Source of the DNA: Bacteroidaceae bacterium
Lineage (GTDB): Bacteria; Bacteroidota; Bacteroidia; Bacteroidales; Bacteroidaceae
Reading direction: 5' to 3'
Assembly: GCA_028709135.1 (NCBI GenBank)
Contig: JAQVXN010000137.1
Span: 1 to 5,779, forward strand
DNA: 5,779 bases
The translations under genes and the position numbers were made by a program. Shown here piece by piece: positions 1 through 5,779 of this stretch. Position 1 is the first letter of the stretch. The number at the start of each line of letters is the position of its first letter. The notes beneath the pieces were generated by a model that ran no database searches, was not told the origin of the DNA, and saw only the letters and a program-made list of their open reading frames with translations.

Positions 1-705
1 GTTTTTTACGTAAGCTGCGTGATTTGTCTGACGAATATAGGCGTGAGTGAGAAGTACGATGCGATCATTTTGGTATTGCGGCAAGCGAACTACCTGGTTG
101 GCCCAATTCATCACCGTGTCGCGTGGAGCATATTCAAGCGATAAAAACAAATAATCTTTACCGTCTGGCATCTTCATTTTGAAAGCTGCATTTTCCATGG
201 TTTCGTATCCATCAGGGCTGATACAAGTTTGGCAAAGCATTTCCTTATTGAGTGGATTGCGGTCTGGCGTAATATAATTGCGGTATTGTGAAAAAAGTTT
301 GTCTCCTTCTTTGGAGTAGGAATAGTCATGGTTACCTGTTGAGAGAATGTAGGGCACTTTGCCGTTCAGACGGTCGAATGCATGGGCAACAAATTCCCAC
401 TGTTCTTTAGATGTTTGGTTCCCGTCATTACTGTTTACAATCCAATCATTATATTCGACAAGATCACCAGGGCACATTACCAAACGGATATTTAGAGAGT
501 CTATGTGATCCTCTACCCAAGCGAGCATGAGGTCCAAAATAGGTTGATTGCGAGCATATTTGGAATAATTCTGAATATCTGGAATGAAAACAAGGCTCCA
601 CGGTTTAGCTCTGTTGTTTTGGATGGTATCTGCTTTCTTTGAAAAACAGGTGGAATAGCATACAAGCAGCGTGAATACAAAAGCTAAAAATCTTTTGAAT
701 TTCAT
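1..705 (-). CDS. Exported calcineurin-like metallophosphoesterase (partial, 3' end outside window)
   Basis: The frame is open from an ATG at 705 down to the window edge, giving 235 codons of the N-terminal part. Residues 1-22 look like a signal peptide: a K-rich start (MKFKR), a hydrophobic core (about 6-16), then a polar stretch with possible cleavage after CFS. There is no convincing lipobox. The calcineurin-like fold (metallophosphatase superfamily) is shown by motif I FIPDIQ (D43, Q45), motif II CPGDLVE (D81), motif III STGNHD (N125, H126, D127) and the metal-ligand motif LLTHAY (H221). The second GHxH-type histidine motif would lie beyond the edge. Motif I is DxQ instead of the usual DxH. 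The family hydrolyses phosphomono- or phosphodiesters with a dinuclear metal centre; the substrate cannot be told. The inferred location is periplasm or cell surface. It is transcribed divergently from sbcDC and is probably unrelated to it. The start is the first ATG, directly before the signal-peptide-like segment, with no Shine-Dalgarno sequence. Confidence 0.88.
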   Translation of the reverse strand, partial: MKFKRFLAFVFTLLVCYSTCFSKKADTIQNNRAKPWSLVFIPDIQNYSKYARNQPILDLMLAWVEDHIDSLNIRLVMCPGDLVEYNDWIVNSNDGNQTSKEQWEFVAHAFDRLNGKVPYILSTGNHDYSYSKEGDKLFSQYRNYITPDRNPLNKEMLCQTCISPDGYETMENAAFKMKMPDGKDYLFLSLEYAPRDTVMNWANQVVRLPQYQNDRIVLLTHAYIRQTNHAAYVKN

Positions 706-766
706 GATTTCAATATTTTTTGAGATAGCCTGTGTCAATGTGGGCAATCTGTGTTTAGAATTGAGG

Positions 767-774
767 CAAAAGTA
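767..774 (-). promoter_or_regulatory. Possible -7 box for the phosphoesterase gene
   Basis: Read on the minus strand this is TACTTTTG, a full match to the Bacteroides -7 consensus TAnnTTTG. It lies about 60 nt upstream of the ATG at 705, which would give a leader of roughly 50-55 nt. No TTG occurs at the expected -33 distance (about 794-798 on the plus strand). The promoter would therefore be weak, activator-dependent, or a chance match. Confidence 0.4.
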
Positions 775-787
775 CGCTTTTTCCGGA

Positions 788-807
788 TGATGAAGTCATA
801 GTCATCA
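788..807. repeat. Short inverted repeat TGATGA-N8-TCATCA
   Basis: The perfect 6-bp arms at 788-793 and 802-807 are separated by 8 bases. The repeat sits just upstream of the candidate -7 box at 767-774 for the leftward gene, covering the place where a -33 element would be expected. It could be an operator or activator site for the phosphoesterase gene. Arms this short also arise by chance, so the call is tentative. Confidence 0.2.
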
Positions 808-933
808 GAAAAAAATGATAAAGATTCAAAAGGCTGATTAATTTAAGATTGTATGCTTGAGGGTGTAGGGGTGCTTGTCATTCTTTTCTCTTACTTCAAG
901 GCTTGTTTGATGACAATATCCCTGTAAAAAGAG

Positions 934-963
934 TTGTGACTGAATTTTATTTTGTTATTTTTG
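934..963 (+). promoter_or_regulatory. Bacteroides-type promoter (-33 TTG, -7 TATTTTTG) for sbcDC
   Basis: TTG at 934-936 is followed after 19 bases by TATTTTTG at 956-963, matching the sigma-ABfr consensus (TTTG or TTG, N19-21, TAnnTTTG) in both elements and in spacing. Transcription would start around 968-973. This gives a leader of about 30 nt before the sbcD ATG at 1000; the leader is A-rich and has no Shine-Dalgarno sequence, as is usual in this phylum. The placement also excludes the in-frame GTG at 967 as the start, because it would fall at or before the transcript's 5' end. No second promoter is seen before sbcC, so this one probably drives both genes. Confidence 0.65.
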
Positions 964-999
964 TAAGTGGAAGTTGAAAACAACGATTTAAAAAATACA

Positions 1000-2211
1000 A
1001 TGAAAGTACTTCATACAAGTGACTGGCATTTAGGACAAGTGCTACACAACTATAATCGTAACATGGAACAGGAAAACTTTTTTTGCCAACTTAAGAGTAT
1101 TGTGGCAGAAGAGAAACCTGACGTTATGGTGGTGAGCGGAGATATTTATCATACATCTTCTCCCACAGTTGCTAATCAAAAAATGTATACGGAGGGAATT
1201 TTATCTCTTCATGAGGCGTACCAGGATATGCAGATTGTGATTATAGCAGGTAATCACGATGGGCGTTCAAGATTGGAAATAGATTCTTCTTTGTGGAGTC
1301 ACTTCAAAGTTACTGTGATTGGAAACATCCAGTATCAAGCGGATGGAAGTCCTGACTATGACCGACATATTGTTAAAGTTACAGACAAAGAGGGGTGTGA
1401 TATCGGCTACATCGCAGCTGTGCCATTTGATTATCCGCAGAATTTTCCAGCTGACGAAGATACGCCGCGAGAGAAACGACAAAAAGTCTTTTTTGGAAGA
1501 TTACTTTCAAAAGTCAAAACAATGAATACGGAATCACTCCCGGTTGTTTTAATGGCTCATTTGACAATTACCGGAAGTGACATGACGGGGCACGATATGA
1601 GTATTGGAGGAATTGAAAGTACCGATGTTGATGATTTGGGTGATAGTTACAATTATTTGGCACTGGGGCATATTCATTGTCCTCAAAATATAAAGGGCTC
1701 TCATGTAGTGCGTTACTGTGGTTCTCCTTTACCGGTCAGTTTTGATGAAAACTATCCCCATTCTGTTACGATGGTCGAAATGGAAGGCCTCCAAGAAATT
1801 AAAGTTAGGCCGATAGAGATCTTAAATCCCATGCCATTGTTGACGTTGCCAGAAGAACCACAACCATTTGAAGATGCTCTAAATAGTTTATCAATGCTGC
1901 CTAACAACAAAAAAGGCTATTTCCGCCTGAATGTGACAATGAATGATGATTATTTACCTTCAGATTGTAATGAGCGCATTATGGCTGCAATTAAAAATAA
2001 AGCTATTCGCTATTGCTATATTAATAGGAATATAGTGGAAGGCGAAAAGCCTACAGAACAATTAAAACTTAGTATCGATGAATTGCAAGTCAAATCACCC
2101 ACGGAGATAGCAAAACAGTATTTTCTGGAAAAGTACGGTCTGGACATGGATGATGAATTGGAGTCCATGATGGAAGATGCTATGAGAAAAACAAAGAGGA
2201 ATGTTTTGTAA
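1000..2211 (+). CDS. sbcD: SbcD, nuclease subunit of the SbcCD (Mre11-Rad50) complex
   Basis: This 403-aa protein is the Mn-dependent nuclease of SbcCD, with 3'-5' double-strand exonuclease and hairpin/single-strand endonuclease activity in the characterised E. coli and archaeal homologues. It acts in the cytoplasm on DNA ends, palindromes and protein-blocked breaks. All Mre11 phosphoesterase motifs are present: I TSDWHLG (D8, H10), II VSGDIYH (D48), III AGNHDG (N85, H86, D87), IV MAHL (H187) and V ALGHIH (H224, H226). Residues 1 to about 265 form the catalytic domain and about 268-345 the capping domain. The C-terminal tail (about 355-403, acidic and helical) should bind the base of the SbcC coiled coil. 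The length matches E. coli SbcD (about 400 aa). The frame extends upstream to a GTG at 967, but I chose ATG 1000: it gives the typical family start MKVLHTSDWHLG, and the GTG lies 4 bases after the -7 box. The gene ends 12 nt before sbcC. Confidence 0.96.
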   Translation: MKVLHTSDWHLGQVLHNYNRNMEQENFFCQLKSIVAEEKPDVMVVSGDIYHTSSPTVANQKMYTEGILSLHEAYQDMQIVIIAGNHDGRSRLEIDSSLWSHFKVTVIGNIQYQADGSPDYDRHIVKVTDKEGCDIGYIAAVPFDYPQNFPADEDTPREKRQKVFFGRLLSKVKTMNTESLPVVLMAHLTITGSDMTGHDMSIGGIESTDVDDLGDSYNYLALGHIHCPQNIKGSHVVRYCGSPLPVSFDENYPHSVTMVEMEGLQEIKVRPIEILNPMPLLTLPEEPQPFEDALNSLSMLPNNKKGYFRLNVTMNDDYLPSDCNERIMAAIKNKAIRYCYINRNIVEGEKPTEQLKLSIDELQVKSPTEIAKQYFLEKYGLDMDDELESMMEDAMRKTKRNVL

Positions 2212-2223
2212 ATAACTTAGACC

Positions 2224-5200
2224 ATGACATTGAAACAACTCACAATCCATAATATTGCATCCATAGAAGATGCACGAATAGATTTTGAAAATGGAGTATT
2301 ACAGGAGGATTCAATATTTCTGATTTGTGGTGAAACTGGAGCAGGTAAAACAACTATTTTAGATGCTATTTGCCTGGCTCTTTATAATAATACACCGAGA
2401 TTGGATCTGAGTAATAGAAGAGAGTCATATCAGGATGAAAATGGTAAAAAAGAACAGATTTCTACGTCCGATTCTTCTCAACTGATGCGCCGAAATACTA
2501 CTGAGGCTTTTGTGGAATTGCGCTTTAAAGGATCTAATGAAATTGATTATACGGCGAATTGGTCAATTAGACGTGCCCACCAAAAATCAAATGGAGCTTT
2601 GCAGCACGTAGCTTGGACTTTGACAAATGATAAAAAACATAAATCCTATGTAAAAACAGTGGAAATCAAACTGGAAATAGAAAGTGCGATAGGGTTATCA
2701 TTTGAACAATATTGTCGTACGGCCTTGTTGGCACAGGGTGATTTTACTCGTTTTTTACAAAGTGACGAAAAACAGAAATCAGAAATTTTGGAGAAATTGA
2801 CTGGGACGGAGATTTATTCAGAAATAGGAAAGACTATTTATCTGACTGATAAAGAAAATCTAGACAAATTCAATCTTCAAAAACAAACGATAGATAAGTT
2901 TGAGTTAATGTCCTCGGACGAAATGGATGCGACGAAGAGACACATGAATGAACTTTCAGAGGCGATTAATAAGGAAGAAATACGTCGCCAGATAATTTTG
3001 GATAAGTTGCATTGGATAAAGCAGGAAAAGGATTTAAAAGGAACTTTGGAAACAAAAAAACAACTATGGAAAGAAAAAGCCGACTTTCTGATTTCTGATG
3101 ATTTCAAACGAATGGAACAGTATATCAGTGATTGGGACCAGACCGTGGAGGTTAGACAATGTTTTGTAGATTTGCAAACAGTGAACGCAGAATGCAATGA
3201 TATTACTCGGAAAGAACAAGAGTATAGGGAAACATTTATTTATTTGCAAAATGGGCTGAATGCATTGACTGAACAGAAAAATCAGTGTGAGCAGCGTTTG
3301 GGAGAAGTTTGTGATAGTTTGAAGAAATTGGAAGCGGATGAAGAGATGTTTGTAAACAGTCAAAGTATATTGACAAAATTGCGCGGTATTCTCGATGCAA
3401 AAAAACAGATAAACGCGTATGAAGAGCAAAAAAGCATCTTAGAGCATCAGAGTTCTGAACTAAGCGAAAAAGTGAAGGAGAAGAAGAGAACATATGACGA
3501 GGTTGCGAAGGATAATAGTGCCAGACAAAACGACATAGATCGAAAAAACGAGGCGTTGAAGTTGAAGGGCGCGTCAGAACTGCAAAAGCAAAAAGATGAT
3601 TTGCAAGTGATGATGGAGCGAATTTCGACAGCTTTGAAGTTGCTGAAGGATTTGGCTACCAAAGAACAGGATTTGGAACTAACAAAGGAACATGAGACGA
3701 GGAATCAATCAAGGTTATCCGCGTGTATGTCGCTTGGTAAGGAATTGCAAGAGACAGTTGTTCTTAAAACGAAGACTTATGAAAGAATCAAGATGCAATA
3801 TGAGAAGATGGAGAAATCGATTTCAAATTACGTCAAGGAGTTGCGGGCTGAGTTGTCGGTAGGTGATAAGTGTCCTGTTTGTGGTCGGGTTATTGAAACT
3901 CTTGATAGTGATGAAGATTTTCAATCAGCCTTAAAACCATTTAAGGAAATAAAGGAAAAAGCTCAAGGAGAATTACAGCAGTCGCTGCAAAATTGGCATG
4001 AAAACAAGGCTGAAGCAAAAAGTCTTAATTTGTTGGTTTCTCAAAGTAAAGATAACACTCTCAAGGCACAACAGGTTGTGAATGAAGAAAAACAGGAGGT
4101 ATTGCAGTCTTGTGAAGCCTGTGGATTATTTAATATGGACGAGGATGTAATGTCAAAGCTTAATATCCAACAAAAAGAAAAGACGCTCGAACTGAACAAG
4201 GTAACTGAAAAGTTGGACAAAGTACAATTGTTGGTACGTGAAATTGCTAATTTGCAAATAGAAAAGAACAGGTTGCAGAATGACATGGACAATGCTCAAA
4301 AGAAGCTGAATAAGGTTCAGGATAGTATGAGACAGAATCAGAGTGATATTCGTCAGAATCAAGTTTTGATTAATAGTCAGAAAATGTTTATTGTTAAAAG
4401 TGTGAATGAAATTTCAGATAAGATTTCATGGAAAAATTGGCAAACGGAGTTGCAAAGTGATGGAGATACATTTATTAAAAGATTAGAGAAAAGTGCAAAG
4501 GATTACGATGTCTTGAAGAATGAGGAGAAAGACTTGAAAAATAGGCTTGATTCTATTGCAAATGAAAAGAGAAATGTGGAAATTTCAAGAAATAGTATTT
4601 TGCAACTCATTCCGAAATGGAAAGAATTATATAGTGGGGAAAAACAGAATCTGAAAGATTTAAATATTAAATATATCAAACTCAATACAGATATTGGAAT
4701 GTTGATCCAAAAAAACAAGAATGTTTCGGAGATCCAATCAAAAAAGACTTCTCAGCTCGATGCTTTTTTTATGGAACACACGAAGATTTCGCGCGAAAGA
4801 TTAGTAGAACTTTTAAATGTAAATCCGTCACAAATAGAAGAGAAACGCAGTGCTCAGCAACAAAAACAAAAAGAAGAGTTTGAGGCAAAAATTAGCTATT
4901 TTGAATTAAGTGCACAGAATGAAAAGCTACAACAAGAAAAGCCTGATATGGAAACAGACGATACGATAGAGGCTTTAACGTTTGAAGGAAAGAAGCTAGA
5001 TGGGCTCATTAAAACTTATAATCAGAATTTTGGCAGCGAAAAACAAAAAGTTACTCAAAATGAGAAACTTTTGGAAACGGTTAAAATGGAACAGGATAAG
5101 TTGACGTTTTTACGGCAGAAATATAATCAATGGAATCGTTTGTGCCGTCTTTTTGGTGACGCGCAAGGTGTGAGGTTTCGTACCATTGCGCAAAGTTATG

Positions 5201-5634
5201 TATTGCGCAATTTGTTATACAATGCAAATGGTTATTTGAAGTATTTGAGCGAGCGATATAAACTGGAGTGCCAATCTGGATCGCTTACGATCTTATTTAG
5301 AGATTTATATCAAGGAGGGGCTCTTAGGCCTGTAACAACGTTGTCTGGTGGTGAAAGTTTTCTTGTGTCCTTGTCGCTGGCTTTAGGCCTGTCTTCTTTA
5401 AATAGGCAAGGCCTGTCTATTGATACATTGTTTATTGATGAAGGTTTTGGAACTTTAAGTAGCGACTATTTGAATGTGGTGATGGACACGCTCGAAAAAC
5501 TTCATCAGATAGGAGGTAAGAGGGTTGGCATTATAAGTCATGTGGAGAGTTTAAGGGAACGAATCAAAACCCAAATACAAATAAATAGAAATGGCCAGTC
5601 TAGCAGTAAAGTGGAAGTGATTCGTGTTAAATGA
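2224..5634 (+). CDS. sbcC: SbcC, Rad50-type SMC-like ATPase subunit of the SbcCD complex
   Basis: This 1136-aa ATPase partners SbcD. ATP-driven closing of its head domains controls access of DNA ends to the nuclease. The N-lobe (1 to about 195) has Walker A GETGAGKT (36-43, K42) and the Q-loop ALLAQGDF (Q171). A long, Lys/Glu/Gln-rich coiled coil spans about 200-970 and is broken near the middle by the zinc hook CPVC (C550, C553), where two molecules dimerise through a shared zinc. The C-lobe (about 970-1136) has the conserved LFGDAQGVRFRTIAQSYVL segment, the ABC signature LSGGE (1040-1044), Walker B TLFIDEGFGTL (D1072, E1073) and the H-loop ISHVE (H1106). It is somewhat longer than E. coli SbcC (about 1048 aa), and the extra length lies in the coil. 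A second CxxC (C630, C633) is unusual. The ATG at 2224 begins the family-typical MTLKQLTIHNIASIE; there is no clear Shine-Dalgarno sequence. It is co-transcribed with sbcD and lies in the same reading frame, separated by TAA and TAG stops. The gene looks intact. Confidence 0.96.
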   Translation: MTLKQLTIHNIASIEDARIDFENGVLQEDSIFLICGETGAGKTTILDAICLALYNNTPRLDLSNRRESYQDENGKKEQISTSDSSQLMRRNTTEAFVELRFKGSNEIDYTANWSIRRAHQKSNGALQHVAWTLTNDKKHKSYVKTVEIKLEIESAIGLSFEQYCRTALLAQGDFTRFLQSDEKQKSEILEKLTGTEIYSEIGKTIYLTDKENLDKFNLQKQTIDKFELMSSDEMDATKRHMNELSEAINKEEIRRQIILDKLHWIKQEKDLKGTLETKKQLWKEKADFLISDDFKRMEQYISDWDQTVEVRQCFVDLQTVNAECNDITRKEQEYRETFIYLQNGLNALTEQKNQCEQRLGEVCDSLKKLEADEEMFVNSQSILTKLRGILDAKKQINAYEEQKSILEHQSSELSEKVKEKKRTYDEVAKDNSARQNDIDRKNEALKLKGASELQKQKDDLQVMMERISTALKLLKDLATKEQDLELTKEHETRNQSRLSACMSLGKELQETVVLKTKTYERIKMQYEKMEKSISNYVKELRAELSVGDKCPVCGRVIETLDSDEDFQSALKPFKEIKEKAQGELQQSLQNWHENKAEAKSLNLLVSQSKDNTLKAQQVVNEEKQEVLQSCEACGLFNMDEDVMSKLNIQQKEKTLELNKVTEKLDKVQLLVREIANLQIEKNRLQNDMDNAQKKLNKVQDSMRQNQSDIRQNQVLINSQKMFIVKSVNEISDKISWKNWQTELQSDGDTFIKRLEKSAKDYDVLKNEEKDLKNRLDSIANEKRNVEISRNSILQLIPKWKELYSGEKQNLKDLNIKYIKLNTDIGMLIQKNKNVSEIQSKKTSQLDAFFMEHTKISRERLVELLNVNPSQIEEKRSAQQQKQKEEFEAKISYFELSAQNEKLQQEKPDMETDDTIEALTFEGKKLDGLIKTYNQNFGSEKQKVTQNEKLLETVKMEQDKLTFLRQKYNQWNRLCRLFGDAQGVRFRTIAQSYVLRNLLYNANGYLKYLSERYKLECQSGSLTILFRDLYQGGALRPVTTLSGGESFLVSLSLALGLSSLNRQGLSIDTLFIDEGFGTLSSDYLNVVMDTLEKLHQIGGKRVGIISHVESLRERIKTQIQINRNGQSSSKVEVIRVK

Positions 5635-5779
5635 ACATGTATAGAATATAATATGCCTAGATTCAAGAACGAAGTGCAAAAAAGTTGTTTTAAAAACATG
5701 AAAACACTCGGGGGAAGCTAAGCGGCAGGGGGCAGAGAGCCCCCGTGAGCGTCAATGAGCAATACATAAATGAAGAAGG
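5635..5779. other. Region downstream of sbcC, no supportable gene
   Basis: This tail contains an AT-rich stretch (5635-5707), the GC-rich hairpin segment, and then an AT-rich end. A 22-codon frame at 5653-5721 has no coding signature. An ATG at 5770 followed by two Lys codons could begin another gene, since a Lys-rich start is common in exported Bacteroidota proteins. Only ten bases are visible, so it is not called. No canonical intrinsic terminator with a T-run follows sbcC on the plus strand. Confidence 0.6.
5709..5745. repeat. GC-rich competing inverted repeats downstream of sbcC
   Basis: GGGGGC at 5728-5733 pairs with GCCCCC at 5739-5744 around a 5-base loop (AGAGA). An earlier CGGGGG at 5709-5714 can instead pair with CCCCCG at 5740-5745, so two mutually exclusive stems share one C-run. 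On the plus strand no T-tract follows. On the minus strand the outer stem is followed by TGTTTTC and soon after by a T5 run, so it resembles a terminator for a leftward transcript somewhat better. It could end sbcDC transcription, serve a convergent gene, or be an RNA switch. The function is not established. Confidence 0.4.

Larger units (their letters stand above)
706..999. other. Divergent intergenic region between the phosphoesterase gene and sbcD
   Basis: This 294-base gap separates two divergent start codons (705 on the minus strand, 1000 on the plus strand). I find no supportable small gene, tRNA or structured RNA in it. It holds a good plus-strand promoter near its right end, a partial minus-strand promoter match in its left part, and a short inverted repeat at 788-807. 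The middle (about 810-930) is AT-rich with no structure that I can recognise. Both gene leaders are A/T-rich and lack Shine-Dalgarno sequences. Confidence 0.7.

Noticed and set aside
967..999. Eleven-residue N-terminal extension of SbcD from the GTG at 967.
   Set aside because: It precedes the family-typical start, and the GTG lies 4 bases after the -7 box, so it is probably not in the mRNA.
1267..1525. Small overlapping frames on both strands inside sbcD.
   Set aside because: They cover conserved catalytic-domain coding sequence and their translations show no recognisable features.
2877..4718. Several antisense open frames of 69-121 codons inside sbcC.
   Set aside because: They lie opposite a well-conserved gene, have low-complexity Ser/Phe-rich translations typical of the reverse of Lys/Glu-rich coils, and have no promoter or motif.
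4728..4883. Possible programmed -1 frameshift in sbcC: in-phase A_AAA_AAG at 4740-4746 with a GGAG 8 nt upstream, similar to the dnaX arrangement.
   Set aside because: The -1 frame ends at a TGA at 4881, giving a product without the C-lobe that could not bind ATP. No strong downstream stem is seen. In-phase A-rich heptamers recur in this Lys-rich coil (for example 3543-3549 and 4710-4716), as expected by chance.
5653..5721. A 22-codon open frame (starts MPRFKNEV) downstream of sbcC.
   Set aside because: It is too short, has no recognisable motif or promoter, and runs into the GC-rich hairpin segment.
5770..5779. ATG followed by two Lys codons at the window edge, a possible start of the next gene.
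   Set aside because: Only ten bases are visible, so coding cannot be supported.
1..5779. A defence island, CRISPR array, tRNA or insertion sequence.
   Set aside because: I found no regularly spaced repeats, transposase motifs, terminal inverted repeats or tRNA-like fold. SbcCD alone is a housekeeping repair complex and does not indicate a defence locus.

Overview
The window looks like chromosomal DNA from a member of the Bacteroidota, most likely the Bacteroidales (Bacteroides, Prevotella or Parabacteroides-like). Three things suggest this: moderately AT-rich composition, A-rich gene leaders without clear Shine-Dalgarno sequences, and promoter elements of the Bacteroides -33/-7 type (TTG, then TAnnTTTG). 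The protein sequences are consistent with that group, but the species cannot be named from sequence alone.

Layout. Positions 1-705 (minus strand) hold the first 235 codons of an exported calcineurin-like metallophosphoesterase whose 3' end lies outside the window. Positions 706-999 are a divergent intergenic region. It carries a good sigma-ABfr-type promoter for the rightward genes (TTG at 934-936, TATTTTTG at 956-963) and a partial match for the leftward gene (-7 box at 767-774 on the minus strand). Positions 1000-2211 encode SbcD (403 aa), and 2224-5634 encode SbcC (1136 aa). Together they form a tight two-gene operon with a 12-nt spacer. Positions 5635-5779 are non-coding as far as can be seen, with a strikingly GC-rich segment (about 5708-5751) in which two G-runs can each pair with one C-run.

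Function. SbcD is the Mre11-type nuclease and SbcC the Rad50-type SMC-like ATPase. They assemble into the SbcCD (Mre11-Rad50) complex, which cleaves hairpins and palindromes and processes blocked double-strand ends during DNA repair. All catalytic motifs of both proteins are intact: nuclease motifs I-V in SbcD, and Walker A, Q-loop, CxxC zinc hook, signature, Walker B and H-loop in SbcC. The operon therefore looks functional. The divergent phosphoesterase has a signal peptide and probably acts outside the cytoplasm, so a shared pathway is not indicated.

I do not see an undescribed system here; the core is a known repair complex. The points most worth a second look are a second CxxC motif in the SbcC coiled coil (C630/C633) about 80 residues past the canonical zinc hook, the GC-rich competing-hairpin segment downstream of sbcC, and the promoter position, which fixes the sbcD start at 1000 rather than at the upstream GTG at 967.
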